This document shows, piece by piece, positions 1 to 11,147 of a DNA stretch of 64,000 nt. The stretch covers positions 62,001 to 126,000 of the forward strand of contig MBPM02000050.1 in the NCBI GenBank assembly GCA_001695595.3, given 5' to 3'. Position numbers and translations under genes: made by a program. How positions within the stretch are numbered: the stretch's first letter is position 1; the number at the start of each line of letters is the position of its first letter. The notes below the pieces were generated by a model that saw nothing but the letters and a program-made list of their open reading frames with translations, ran no database searches and was not told the DNA's origin. Source of the DNA: Plasmopara viticola. Its lineage: Eukaryota; Oomycota; Peronosporomycetes; Peronosporales; Peronosporaceae.

Positions 1-480
1 CCAAGTACTACTGTATAATTGTATATCTGTACCAAGTACAACTCTAAAAAGCGGCATAAAACTTGACATGTTACTGCAAAATATGGTGTGCGGCCTTGGC
101 CATTGTTATATTTAAGCTGACTTTTTATATGAAATTTAAATGTGGTTTATGCAACGAGTGATTGTTCCAACAAAAGTGAAGTTGTAGATGATGGACGTAA
201 TCCTACACTTGAGGTCGGGTTAACCCTCTGGGCGTATCCAAATCCCCTACAGTGGCCAAAACAAGTTGTAATGTAATAGATGCCGCACAAAAAAGTTCTA
301 GGTTGTTTCGTAAGAAAAGTACTCTGATCTACGCTTAATTCTATACTTAATACTTTCCTTAGTGCTTTGCTTAATCATACTACTCGACACTTATATTACA
401 TTAAACGCAAACGCTACCTAGTATACTAAAGAGCCTGTTTGCAGCGTTTTTATAATGAAATTCCAAATAGAAGGCTTTGT
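1..480. other. AT-rich intergenic sequence, nothing recognised
   Basis: No reading frame with recognisable content was seen on either strand. It leads into the MULE relic that starts near position 490. Confidence 0.5.
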
Positions 481-489
481 TGCTCGTAT

Positions 490-2330
490 CAGGCGTGCCA
501 GACGTGTTGGTGGTCGATAAGATGGCGATATCAACGCCAAGTCCTTTGTCTGCACTTGCGCACCTTCTGTACAACCTCATCACCAAGAACAATAACAACG
601 TTCTCGTGTGCGCCCTAGCCGCTCCACCGAATGTCCTTTGAGCTGCATGGTATTTTGAGAAGAAACCGCAACACGACAGTAACCTTGTTCAATTAAGTAT
701 AATACGGAAGATCACAACCACGAGGCCGTTTTTGTCGAACAGGGCCGCACACTAGATCTAGCTGAGTTGCAGGAGATTCTTGGCTTTCTGCGGAGAAGAA
801 CGTAGCCCTCGCGTATCGTACCTGACCTTCGCCTTGAAAAAGATGTTGTAAAACACCTCAAGATGTATCTTACATTGTTCAGGCTAAGCGTCGTCGATTT
901 CTGGCAGGTCGCTCCTCTTTTGTAGCACTTCTTAATACTGTGAAAGGTCTCGAAGATCCTTATTTACCCAATTCGATGAACAAAGGAGATTTACTCACCT
1001 TTTGGCTCTGTTTCCGTCTGCCAAGAATATTAGAACCAGGTTGTTGGCGGGAAATATTTGGCTTATTGATGCAACGTACAAGACTAATCGCTTTGGCCTT
1101 CCGCTGCTATACCTCGCGGAAGAAAATGCAACAAGCTCAACTTTCACTTTTGCGTGTTTATTCATGGAAGCTGAACAGATACACAATTACCTTTGGGCAT
1201 TGTGTATGATTCGAGGGATCTTCCAATACTTTGCTGTGACCCAGCAACTCTTGTGATAGACGGCGAGTTGGCTTTTATGCGTGCACTTGGTCTTTTTCTT
1301 TGCCGATGGTACATCACCACCAATACGTCTTCCAGGGGTCGCAGAACCTTAACTTCGAAGTATGCACTCAAAGAGCTGCTCAAGACATAGGAAAGCTTAG
1401 TCCAGTGCGATGACCGGGACAGGTTCGATCGAACACTGGCAACAACGCCCCAAACGGTGCCCAGCCGTGTCATGATTTACTTGCAAGCCACCTGGTTGGT
1501 TTATAGGGATAGCTTTGTGGCTACCTCTATGCGTGAAATGCAGCACTTCAGCATACAGCCACGTCGAAAATTGAAAGCGCGCATGCAGCTCCCAAAAAAT
1601 ATATCAAATTCTCGACAGGCAATTTTCTGGCAGTAGACAGTGCTTGTCAGCTTGCTTGCGACGGGCTGTTGGCCACCATCAAGCACGAGGCTGCAAAGAA
1701 TCACACAATCCCTGACATGAAATATGGCATTGCCATTGCAAACGGTATAGGAAAGAACTCAGTAACACGATTGAAATATGCAAATGCGCAGTATGAAGCT
1801 CGTCCTCCTGCTGCTGTGAGCTGTCCAATTATGTTGCCATCCAGTACCAGGCATCCTTGCAAGCACAACTTCAAGTCAAGAACAGCTTTTTTGATGCGGG
1901 GAGGATTCAACGTGCATTGGTGATCAATTAAGCACAACAATCGCTGCAGAACGACGGGCCGCTGAGCATCGACCACTCTTTGAAGCGCTAACAGGAAGAA
2001 TTTGTAGAAGCAACTGCCTCTTGTAGTCGAACAATCTTGGATCGTATTGATCTTCTCCCAACGCGAAAGTCCGAATTTATTAATATTTTGTCGTCGTTGA
2101 CGGCGGGTGGGTGCTCGCGGGAGACCAAGAGCATTACAGAGCTACAAGAAGCAATACCCGTCGGAATTCGAGCATGTATAGGCATCTCTGCGGTGCCAGG
2201 GAAGTTGTGGAAGGTGCCGAAATCCTGGGCACATCATGCAATCTTGTCGTAAACCTCCTGTCGCTGCTCTTCCTGAGCCGATGGTCATTAAAGATATGCT
2301 TTATCTATTAAAAGGTGTTCACAAGTCTTG
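490..2330 (+). mobile_element. Decayed MULE (Mutator-like) transposase
   Basis: This is a dead DNA transposon gene broken by many stops and frame changes. Reading the plus strand in shifting frames gives the parts of a Mutator-like transposase in the right order. First comes a FLYWCH-like zinc-binding segment ending in the motif DHNHE near 710-725. It is followed by 'LAELQEILGFLRRR' near 760-805 and an 'FLAGRSSF'-like stretch near 900-925. The DDE-core block with 'WLIDATYKTNRFGLPLLYLA' lies at about 1059-1120, and the 'VIDGELAFMRAL' block near 1254-1290. Near 2205-2250 there is a CCHC zinc knuckle (CGRC-x4-H-x4-C). MULE transposases typically carry an N-terminal zinc finger, an MULE DDE core and a C-terminal knuckle or SWIM finger. 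Terminal inverted repeats and target duplications were not found. It is non-functional. Confidence 0.8.
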
Positions 2331-4018
2331 TGTACAGAAAAACAACGATCGTAAACGAACTTTACGAAAATCGCTTTTTGCGTCTTTGCTTTTTAGTCTC
2401 CATATTATTACAAATTGTTTTAGCCACAGCCAATCAATCATATGCCGAGAAAACATTGGCATGAATCCAGTATAACAGCCTATTTAACTTATTAATTTAC
2501 AGATAGTGAACCAGATCCTCTCACGCAATTCAGGCGCTATGTGATATCCCACATTTCATCGTTCGCCTTATCTTTGGTGCAAAGAAGATCTGTAAATTTG
2601 CCGATTTATTGACTTGATTTTTGAATAAGTTCTTCGTTATCGCCGCTGCTAACGCTCCATCACCATTTCCTTGCAACACTCCATTATCAAAAGAAACGTA
2701 TCTCCGCTTTGCGCTGCGTGTTGTAGTCATGAGAAGAGTTTGACTCGTACATGGAGACGTCGGTGCGTCGCAGCTTCCAACTTCTTCGCAAGCGCACGAC
2801 GACTTTTGTAAGGCTACGCAACCGGCACGCGGCTAAGCGTTATTTGACGCGATCCCACACGCTAGCGGGTGAGACCCGCTTTATTCCGGAAAAATACCGC
2901 AACTACTCGCTTACACACAGTGGCGCGTTCGTGTCCTGCGGCTCTGGACAGCGCGACAGGACAAACGCGCCGCGTAACCCACGATGTGATCGCGTTTACA
3001 TTATGAACCAATCGAGGTGTTCTCTTTTGATCAAGGACGTGTAGAACATTTTGCATTTGTTTCATCACCACGAAGCGGCGGCAGGAAAAAGGCCGATGTT
3101 CAGCGAACAGATAGTGAGTAGAAGCAGGTCGCTATATAGATGGATCATTGCACAAAAGTACTGCACGCCTCACTTTTCCGACGACACCTAGTTAGTCTGT
3201 CGGTCCTGCGGACCCCACCCCACGACTCAGATTGAAGTAGCTCGTGCCACGGGGGACACTGCGTCGACTCTGCTGGCCAAAAATGTTTAAAAAACGACAC
3301 CAGACAAATGTCAACACAGTAGCAAGTAAATAATGACAAAATCGGCTTTTGGGCAGACCCTCCTTTCAATATATTCAAATATCCAAGCAACATTGGCTTA
3401 AGTTGCTAAAATTATAGGCGTAAGACTAATCTCCGTCGTGGCAGCAGGGATACATGAGATACCTGTACTGAACATTGTGGCAAAACCTGGTGTTGCATTT
3501 ATTTAAACTTTGTTGGAATTATAAAGGTTCGGTTTTAAGCCGTCCTTTTAAGTGCGGTTTGTGCCTTGATACAGAGAACGGGCCTTGCAAATTATCAGGC
3601 TCGGACCGTATGGCGATATACTGACTCGGCTACTTTTTACTGTACGTATCTTTTTTCAGTGAGAATTGGCATGGCTCTACTTGCTACATGATCTCAATAA
3701 CTTGTCATCCCGTAAGCAATTTCTTGGCTTCTTCCTTCCGTTTAGATGGGAATGACCGCTGCATCTTCCCAGGGTCGCATACAAAACCCTTTATGTTCAA
3801 GGTCGGATCGCAGCTCCTTGATTCTTTATACTCTGACTTGATCTTATTATCTCGTAATTTGAAGGGTTGGTCCAGCGAAGCAAAAACCGGCTGCAGAAAT
3901 TGAGTTTCTCAGGAGATTTCAGTACGAGATTCTCGCGAGAAGTCAGATCAGTGGAGCTACCGGCTCCAAGAGCTCCAGTCGTCCTAACTGAAAAACGAGC
4001 GCCACGCAGACTCAGCTG
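2331..4018. other. Gene desert between MULE relic and MYB gene
   Basis: This stretch holds only short chance frames. The longest, 97 codons at 2751-3044 on the plus strand, has no signal peptide, no RXLR motif and no family resemblance, so it was not called as a gene. The last 100 bases or so presumably hold the promoter and 5' leader of the MYB gene. Confidence 0.4.
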
Positions 4019-6085
4019 ATGGCGTCGGCGCAGCCCCAATTGCCCACCGTGGCCGTGACGGGTGCCGCTAAGCAGTCCCGAGCCATTAAAAAGCGCAAAA
4101 TTAGAAGTGAAGGACCCGCCGCGTTTCGCGCTTCTGCTGCCGCTCGCGACGCCTGCGGATCGTTATCGCAATGCTCACTCTGCGGCTTTGGTGCGTCCAC
4201 ATTGGATCATTTGCTCACTCACGTGCGCGAGTCGCACGGCCACGACCATGAGCAAGCGACATCTCAGATGGGTACGTTTGTTACGTCCAATTGACGATGA
4301 TTGTCAGTTGACCTCTCTCTCTATGCAGCGCTCCCATTAGAAGTAGCACAGATGCTGGTGCAACACGTGCTGGACGAAGCGGCGCTGGGAGGCGCTACGA
4401 GTGCATGGCTTGAGACCATGCAACTCCAGTACAGGTCGGCGGCGGAGATGTCGGCAGCTTTGGACCGGAAAGATGCGCATGGTGTCGCGGTAGCATTCAG
4501 CAAGCTGCACGATACGACGCTGGCAAGAGACGCACACACTCTACCCAATACATTGCAACAGGCTTCTCAGCTGTTGCTGCAAGCCTCGACATCCGCAACA
4601 GCAGATGCTGCGCCAGTTCCTGCCGTGTTTGTCAAGCAGGAAGTCCAAGCACGCAAGATAGTACAAGCTGCAGAGGACTCGGCGGCGTCGCTGCAGAATG
4701 GAAAGGATTCCAGTATTCCTGAGGCTGAGGCAGCACAGGCGCTGACTGGACTTCGATCTACAGCCTCAGACACACCAGCAACGACGACGCCGGCAATTTT
4801 AGCGGTGACTGCGCGACCACCAGCAGTCCCAAAGCCGTCTCCGCCGGCTCCCCAAGCTTCGTTTCCATCCTTTGCGCTAGAGTCGCCGTTAACGATCACA
4901 GCGCCGCAGCCGCAACTTCACAGTCCGCACTTTCACCCCCCGGATCTTTTCACCCCTGGTTCCGCGCGGTCACCTCGTACTCCGTCGTCACTACCAAGTT
5001 TGTTTGCACGCAGACTCTTAGCGCCACTAGCGTCTCCAATCAGCGGAAAGGAACCGGCAGAGCATTCGATGCAAGGAGTGCATGGAATGGGATATCAAAA
5101 TCCTGTGGTTGTTACCGATCAACGAAATCCAACGTGCTCCACTACTTTTCGACCTGATACTTCCCCCGCATCTCTCACTCCAGTATATTACCCATCGTAT
5201 CCGACGTTGTCGACGGCAAATAGTGTCATTAAAGCTGGAGCTACCCAAACAGACCGACCGACTTCGGCGTCTCCTGTCAAGCGTAAAAGCATCACGTCGA
5301 AGCAACTGAGTGTACGATGCGACGCCGAAGTTGCTGCTGCTCGTGCTGCTGCGTGCACAGCAGCGGCTGCAGCAGACACGTCGGGGCTAGTGCCACTGGG
5401 TCCCATATCTGTGCCTGGTACGCCCAGCACACCCGCCACGCGCAAAGCTACTCCGCGTCGGTGGACAAAGGATGAAGACGACGCACTACGTGCTGCAGTA
5501 GAGAATCATCGTGAAAAGAATTGGAAGGCTATTGCTGCTCAAGTGCCTGGACGGAACCACACGCAGTGTTTGCAACGGTGGACCAAGGTGTTGGCTCCTG
5601 GTCTTGTAAAAGGCCACTGGTCTCCGCCCGAAGATGAACTCTTGAGGCGTCTTGTAGCAACTGAGCAAAAGAATTGGGGTGACGTGGCCTCAAAGATACC
5701 GGGTCGCACTTCAAAGCAGTGTCGCGAGCGGTGGCACAACCACCTGGACCCGCAGATCGTGCGTGGCGCGTACACTCCAGAGGAAGACCGACTTATCCTG
5801 GAAGCGCAAGCACGTCTTGGCAATCGCTGGTCGGTTATTGCCGCAATGCTGCCCGGTCGAACGGAAGACGCCGTCAAGATTCGCTGGAAATCGCACTGCC
5901 GCGTGTGGCGCGCGCGCAAATATATGCGTAAAATTTCCAATAGTGACGTAGACAACATGAGTGAGCCTGCACAGACGCCTCGCACGCCATTGGTGCCTTC
6001 TACGGGCGATTATAAGTGGCCCATTCCCCTGCTTGGTGGCGAAAACGAGTCAAACCCAAGCAAAACGAGTGCCGACGGAGATTAA
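4019..6085 (+). CDS. C2H2 zinc finger plus three-repeat MYB transcription factor
   Basis: Predicted nuclear DNA-binding protein of 669 residues from two exons, 4019-4271 and 4329-6085. They are separated by a 57-nt GT-AG intron (gtacg...tgcag); the split codon restores frame exactly. Exon 1 carries a basic patch and a C2H2-like finger at about residues 50-75 (C-x2-C ... H-x5-H). A long Ser/Pro/Ala-rich disordered linker follows. Three tandem SANT/MYB repeats span about residues 461-612, each with the spaced tryptophans ('RRWTKDEDD', 'GHWSPPEDE', 'GAYTPEEDR') and 'QCxxRW'-type third helices. The third repeat ends 'AVKIRWKSHCR', typical of R1R2R3 MYBs. Such proteins regulate cell-cycle or developmental genes in animals, plants and oomycetes. 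A snRNA-activating SNAPc4-type role is less likely because only three repeats are present. The finger-plus-3R layout is unusual. Confidence 0.85.
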
Positions 6086-6305
6086 GACGTTTCGTACGCA
6101 AGAAAGTAATATGAACCTGTACTGTACCATTTCCTGCTTGCTTATTGGTGTAAAATGTACTAGTTGTCTGCTGGTCAAGACAGACGGGAGACCATAATGG
6201 TGCGTAGCACGTCGCTCTTTTTCTCCCTACCAAGGTCGACGCTGTAGCAGTGCCTTTGTAGCCCGTACTGATTCTAATGCTATCAAATCAATCACGCGCT
6301 TGACC

Positions 6306-8201
6306 ATGCAGACGTTTTCCTTGGAACTCACTCTACAGCCAACGTACCTCGACAGCTCCTCGGACCGCGCAAGTCTGGCCATTCTCCATCACATTGGCGT
6401 ATCAATCGTCGATACCCAACCTGGCTGTGTCGATAGGGAGCGTGGGACCGTCATTGACTTGGAGAAAGACGAAGTGCTTCAGAACGAGCACTCAAGCGCC
6501 GCAGACGTCGTGTACCAGATTGTCAAGGGCTGCGTGTATCTGAACGTACGCGACTCGGCGGACTGCTGGGTGCGCTGCATATTAAGAGAAGGAATGATGA
6601 TAACATTGAAAAGGTGTACGTGGCGCCGCTTTCTGCCGATTGCGGGCACAGCTGTGCAGCTGCTAGAGAATAGTAAGGATAAACGCTGCCTGACGGCTCG
6701 CTATGCGATCAGGGCTGACGCTGCTAGCCACTCGACGTTGGTGGACGCCAATGACTGTCGTAAGCTTGTGTGCGAGTTGTGCCGCCTGTACTACACCACG
6801 GAATGGATGACGGGCACAGGTGGTGCCATGAGTCTTCGCCATGGCGAGCGCGTCTTCGTGACTCCGTCGGGTGTTCCTAAAGAACGACTGCAACCTGAAG
6901 ATTTGTACGTACTCGACCTGACGGGAAACATTCTGGCAAGTCCGGCATCAAAGCCAGGAAAAGTGGCGCCAAAGCTCTCGGATTGCGCACCGCTGTTTCT
7001 TGCTGCCCACAAGATCCGCAAGGCTGCTGTGGTGTTGCATAGCCATAGCATCCAGTGCAACTTGGCGGCCGCACTCTGTGACAATACGCGCGAATTTCGC
7101 ATCTCGCACCAGGAGATGATCAAGGGGTTAAAAGGCCACGTTTACGCGGACACATTGATCGTTCCTGTGATTGACAATGCGCCCAAGGAATCGGCACTCG
7201 CTGAGCCGATCGCGCAAATGATTGAGGCGTATCCCAAGACGTCCGCTGTGTTAGTTCGTCGTCACGGTCTCTTCGTGTGGGGTGACTCGTGGGAAGCTGC
7301 CAAGCGTCATGCAGAGTGCCTGCATTACCTGTTTGAAACAGCAATTGAGATGCGCAAGCTCGGCCTGGATCATACGGCTTCACCGGTGTCAGCTTCTTCG
7401 TGCACCGAACAACCTTTCCTAAAACGTGCACGTACAGACGAGACGAGCAACGGAAAGCTGAGTATGGCGGCAAAGCACAAGGTTGTGCTGCTGGACATTG
7501 AAGGAACCACGACGCCAATCACTTTTGTGCACGACGTTTTATTTCCATACGTGACGAAAAACGTTTCTCGCTTTTTGCACAGAACGTGGGAGTCTTCCGA
7601 GACGAAAGCGAGCGTGGCAGCTTTGCTGGCTCAGCATAAGCAAGATCAAGCTGACGGAGCGAATCCGCCTGCCCTTTACGGTGACGAGGACAAGGAGCAG
7701 CAAATTCAGGCTTTAACGACTTATGTGAAATGGAACGTCAAGGCTGACCGCAAGATTGGGCCTTTGAAGCAGTTGCAAGGTCACATGTGGCTTCAGGGCT
7801 ACGAGAGCGGTGAGCTGAAGGCGCTAATATACGACGACGTTCCGCCGTGCCTTGAGCGCTTGTGTGCGCGCGGAGTGTGTGTTAGTATCTACTCCTCTGG
7901 CTCGCGTCAGGCGCAGAAGCTGCTATTCCAGTATTCGGACAAGGGTGATTTGCGAAAGTATTTAACTGCCTACTTTGACACGAAGGTTGGCCACAAGCGC
8001 GAGTCCGACAGCTACAAGGAGATTGTTCAGAGTCTAAATGTGAACAGCGGTGAGGAGGTGCTTTTCGTCACGGACGTGATTGAAGAGGCTCAAGCCGCCA
8101 AAGCCGCCGGACTTGACGTTGTTTTATCTGTGCGTCCGGGCAACAAGCCACTACCAGACACTCATCACTTTCCTACAATCCGCTCCTTTGCCGAGCTATG
8201 A
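6306..8201 (+). CDS. Methionine-salvage fusion: degenerate acireductone dioxygenase, MtnB dehydratase, MtnC enolase-phosphatase
   Basis: Intronless gene for 631 residues; the first ATG is at 6306. Three methionine-salvage (MTA cycle) modules are fused. Residues 1-140 resemble the acireductone dioxygenase cupin ('YLNVRDSADCWVR', then a 'WRRF' where the family has YHRF). Three of the four metal ligands appear lost: only the His after Glu survives, and the second His, the Glu and the last His are Ser, Val and Arg. Residues ~148-355 are methylthioribulose-1-phosphate dehydratase (class II aldolase fold), with 'TGTGGAMS', 'PSGVPKERLQPED', the zinc ligands HSH and RRHG, and 'ISHQEMIKG' with the catalytic Glu. 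Residues ~390-631 are the HAD-type 2,3-diketo-5-methylthiopentyl-1-P enolase-phosphatase, with DIEGTT, 'YSSGSRQAQK' and 'TDVIEEAQAAKAAG'. MtnB-MtnC fusions exist in plants (DEP1). The N-terminal cupin could be structural or regulatory. The gene converges on IFT57 with 46 nt between stops. Confidence 0.88.
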   Translation: MQTFSLELTLQPTYLDSSSDRASLAILHHIGVSIVDTQPGCVDRERGTVIDLEKDEVLQNEHSSAADVVYQIVKGCVYLNVRDSADCWVRCILREGMMITLKRCTWRRFLPIAGTAVQLLENSKDKRCLTARYAIRADAASHSTLVDANDCRKLVCELCRLYYTTEWMTGTGGAMSLRHGERVFVTPSGVPKERLQPEDLYVLDLTGNILASPASKPGKVAPKLSDCAPLFLAAHKIRKAAVVLHSHSIQCNLAAALCDNTREFRISHQEMIKGLKGHVYADTLIVPVIDNAPKESALAEPIAQMIEAYPKTSAVLVRRHGLFVWGDSWEAAKRHAECLHYLFETAIEMRKLGLDHTASPVSASSCTEQPFLKRARTDETSNGKLSMAAKHKVVLLDIEGTTTPITFVHDVLFPYVTKNVSRFLHRTWESSETKASVAALLAQHKQDQADGANPPALYGDEDKEQQIQALTTYVKWNVKADRKIGPLKQLQGHMWLQGYESGELKALIYDDVPPCLERLCARGVCVSIYSSGSRQAQKLLFQYSDKGDLRKYLTAYFDTKVGHKRESDSYKEIVQSLNVNSGEEVLFVTDVIEEAQAAKAAGLDVVLSVRPGNKPLPDTHHFPTIRSFAEL

Positions 8202-8247
8202 GGATTCATGAATTTAATCAATCGACGATGAAATTGCACGTTCAAAA

Positions 8248-9596
8248 CTAGCTCGAATCCTCATCGCTCAGGTCTTCATATTCTGGATCTTGGTAGCTTT
8301 GTCCGTCTGCATCGCCTCCCCGTCGTCGCGCATTAGCAGAACTAGCCTGACGACACTTTGCCTGTAGCAACGTATGGCTGACGACGCCAATGCGCAATTC
8401 AAAATTCTTAATCTCAGTAGCAAGCGTCCTGAGCGCGTCTTTGATATGCACTAGTGGTGACGTATCCGTCATCTTGGAACCTCGCTTGTCCATCACGCCC
8501 TTGGTTTCCTTGAGCTGCTCGGTTGTCTCGGCATACTCGGCTGTCAAGACGTTCACGCGGTCCGCTCTAGTCTTGCTAATCTCTGTCGCAGCTTGCAGCT
8601 TCTCCTTGAGTGCCGCAAACTCTTGCTTTAAATGCTCGTACTGGTTGTTAAGCATCTTTTCCTTTGCCGCCATTCGCCCGGTCGCGTCCGCAAGCTGCTG
8701 ACCAAGCAATCGCAACTGGGCGGTTGCTCGTGGCAAAAGCTGGTTCATAATTGTTTCATGTTCCCTCGACCGCTCAATGTGCGCGTGCCATTCTTTACCC
8801 GCAGCAGCAGCACCTCGTGCTTTCACCTTCAGTCTCGGCCCCACTCGCTCCAACTCCGTCTTCCATAGTAGCGGATTTACTTCGCTCATGATCATTTGCT
8901 GGAAGCTGTGGTCGTGGGCGTGCTGGTCCTCAGTGACTTTGCCACTACGTACGAGGTCACTGTACAGTTCCTCAGCTCCCTCATCCTGGCCAGGCAGCGT
9001 ATTCTCATCGTCGTCGTTTGCCGTGTCCACCTCGGCATCGTCGTCTACCTCAGCCTCGTCCGCAAAGTCCTCCTTGGGATACTGCGGCCGTGGCCAGTCG
9101 AAACGGCGCGCAGTGAGCGCCTGATCACATAGAAAGTCGAGCGTTAAGCAAACCGCCTCGCCGTAACCAAGCTTTAGTTTGGAAGCAGGAAAGTCAAGCG
9201 GAAAGCCTAGCGTTTTGAGCATTAGAATAAGCTTGTTGACGCTCGTGTTGGGGTCATCGTACTTGTCCACGACAAAGTCTTGGCCGCAGCTCTTAAGCAA
9301 GAACGTCACGAGGTCTAAAAAGCTCTTAAATTGTGCACTGACATTGGAACCGGCGTTCATGACAGCAAACTGCGTCTCGTTATACGGCACGAAGCTCTTT
9401 TTCTTGCCAAACTCGCGCTCGTATTGCAATACACGCAGCTTCTCCAACACGTTGCCCATCAGCGTCACGCTCACGTCCTTCAGAGCACGAGATAAGAGCA
9501 TTAGCATAGTCGTCAACATGCTTAGACTTATAGTAACAAGAGCTTTACATCGCGAGGCACTTGCTCAGCTAGTGGTTCGCCACTTCCCTCCGCCAT
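8248..9596 (-). CDS. IFT57: Intraflagellar transport protein 57 (IFT-B complex)
   Basis: IFT57/Hippi, a peripheral IFT-B subunit that helps carry cargo along the axoneme of cilia and flagella. My model has two exons, 9596-9549 and 9477-8248, joined across a 71-nt intron (gtaaagct...ctctgaag, with a tgctaat branch-like site). This gives 425 residues, almost the usual 429. Exon 1 is only 16 codons and is in phase 0, so the ATG at 9519 is probably not the true start. The N-terminal calponin-homology-like domain contains 'NVLEKLRVLQYEREF', 'YDDPNTSVNKL' and 'FPASKLKLGYGEAVC', as in other IFT57 proteins. The C-terminal half is long coiled coil with an acidic linker between. It starts 115 nt from the divergent gene at 9712, so the two may share a promoter. 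Its presence implies flagellated zoospores. Confidence 0.9.
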
Positions 9597-9711
9597 TGCG
9601 ACAGCACCCTCTTTACAACGACGCTTCAAGATCGAATATTTACGGTTAAAGCCTTGCTCTAAACTTTACTCGTTATTGTAGACGCTAATTGGTTGCCCAG
9701 CACCTGACATC

Positions 9712-11147
9712 ATGTCATCCCGCGACGGGCTCTCAAGCTCCTCTAATCCTTCGCTAACCTGTAGCCCAACCCACCATGTACAAGAAGATATGTCGAACTC
9801 AACTCTTGCTTTTCTTGCAGCCACACACTTGCCATCTTCGTCTCAGAATGACGTCGCAAACGTTGCCACCACTGCTCTTCACTTAGAGCGTTATGCGTCC
9901 GAGCTTTTGCTGTGGCTGCAACATTCGGCTGGAGTGGCTCCAGCTGACGACGCACTCTTTTTCTTTGAAACGCACCATCCCGAGCTTCTTGACGATTTGC
10001 CACTGCTCTTCGCGTGGCTTTCGCTCTTTTTAGCGCACCACGAGGACGCGTTCAACATCAAGACGACCGACGTTGCGGCACGCGCCGTACAGCAGCTTAG
10101 AACCTCGGAAAACTTGGTCGCTATAGCGGAAGGGTTGCATCTTAAGAGTGAGCTAACGCTCTTGTATTGGAGGCATGAGAGCGATCGACAGCCGCTAAAC
10201 GATCGGCGAATCGACGAGAGCGACGCCGCTGAGACGGGAAACAGCAGATCCCAAGCTGCTTTTCAGGATGATAAAGCCCTGTTACAGTGGATCTTTCGCC
10301 ACAGAGACATGCAGCTCACAAAGCAAGACATCATTGATTACCTCGTGGAAAAGTACCCGGACTTTGCTGCCGCCAAGACCACAGCGGCGCTTAAAGTCTG
10401 GACGTCTCGATTTTTAAAGAAGCACATACCACCGCAGTCACTGCTCGCTGCAACACCTCCCGTCGATGCTTTACCGCAAATGCTTGATGCTGATGCTGAG
10501 ACATTTGATCACGCCGCGATGCTGTCGCCTGCTGAAAAGGCGACACCGTCTCGTTCCGAGGGTGCGGACGACAAAGTTGAAACTTTGGCAACTCAGGACG
10601 CGACACTGTTGACGAAAAAACACACGGGCAAGCGTCGTTCTTGTACAGGACGATACATGCTCTTTTCAAACGAATTCAAGCTACACGCCGTCACGATGCT
10701 CGAGGAAGGCAAAAGTGTGGCCCAAGTGACGGAAGAATTAGGACTGAAGAATTCAAATTGTCTGCACTATTGGAAAAGTATTCGTGAGAAACTCGTCACA
10801 TCCGAAAAGAAACGATTTCGTTTAGCTGGAGGCGGGCGACGCAGTAGCTGCTCGTTTGAAGACGAATTGCTCACGTGGGTGAGCGAGCGCCATCAACAAG
10901 GCCAAGGTTTTCGATTTTGAATACATTTATTGGTCTTTTGTTTTGATTGCTTACTGGAGGATTCATTGCAGGCACGGATGTCAAGGCTGTACTTGAATAC
11001 ATGAAGCGGTCTCACTCGTACTTTACGGACGGAAAGAAAGAGCCGACACTACGCAAATGGATTCTACGCTTCTTCAAGCGATGTTGGCGAGCTCCATCGA
11101 CATCCATAGACTCGCAAGACGCCGAAAAATCGTATATTTTTGTGTGA
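9712..11147 (+). CDS. Protein with repeated helix-turn-helix modules, function unknown
   Basis: Two exons, 9712-10906 and 10972-11147, flank a 65-nt GT-AG intron (gttttcg...attgcag) and encode about 456 residues. Frame is restored through a split Gly codon. The N-terminal ~150 residues are leucine-rich and helical. Two similar modules of about 50 residues follow: 'LLQWIFRHRDMQLTKQDIID...VWTSRFLKKH' near residue 190 and 'LLTWVSERHQQGQG...LRKWILRFFKRC' across the splice junction. Each looks like the helical repeat found in CENP-B/Tc5-type DNA-binding regions. Between them sits a classic helix-turn-helix ('FSNEFKLHAVTMLEEGKSV...ELGLKNSNCLHYW') of the transposase or Psq/Brinker kind. No DDE catalytic core is present, so it could be a domesticated transposase-derived DNA-binding protein; that is inference. 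It lies head to head with IFT57. Confidence 0.7.

Noticed and set aside
2751..3044. 97-codon plus-strand frame that might be a small effector
   Set aside because: No signal peptide, no RXLR or dEER motif, and strongly basic low-complexity composition with no homology recognised; likely chance.
5539..5985. 148-codon minus-strand frame inside the MYB gene
   Set aside because: Antisense shadow of the conserved MYB repeats.
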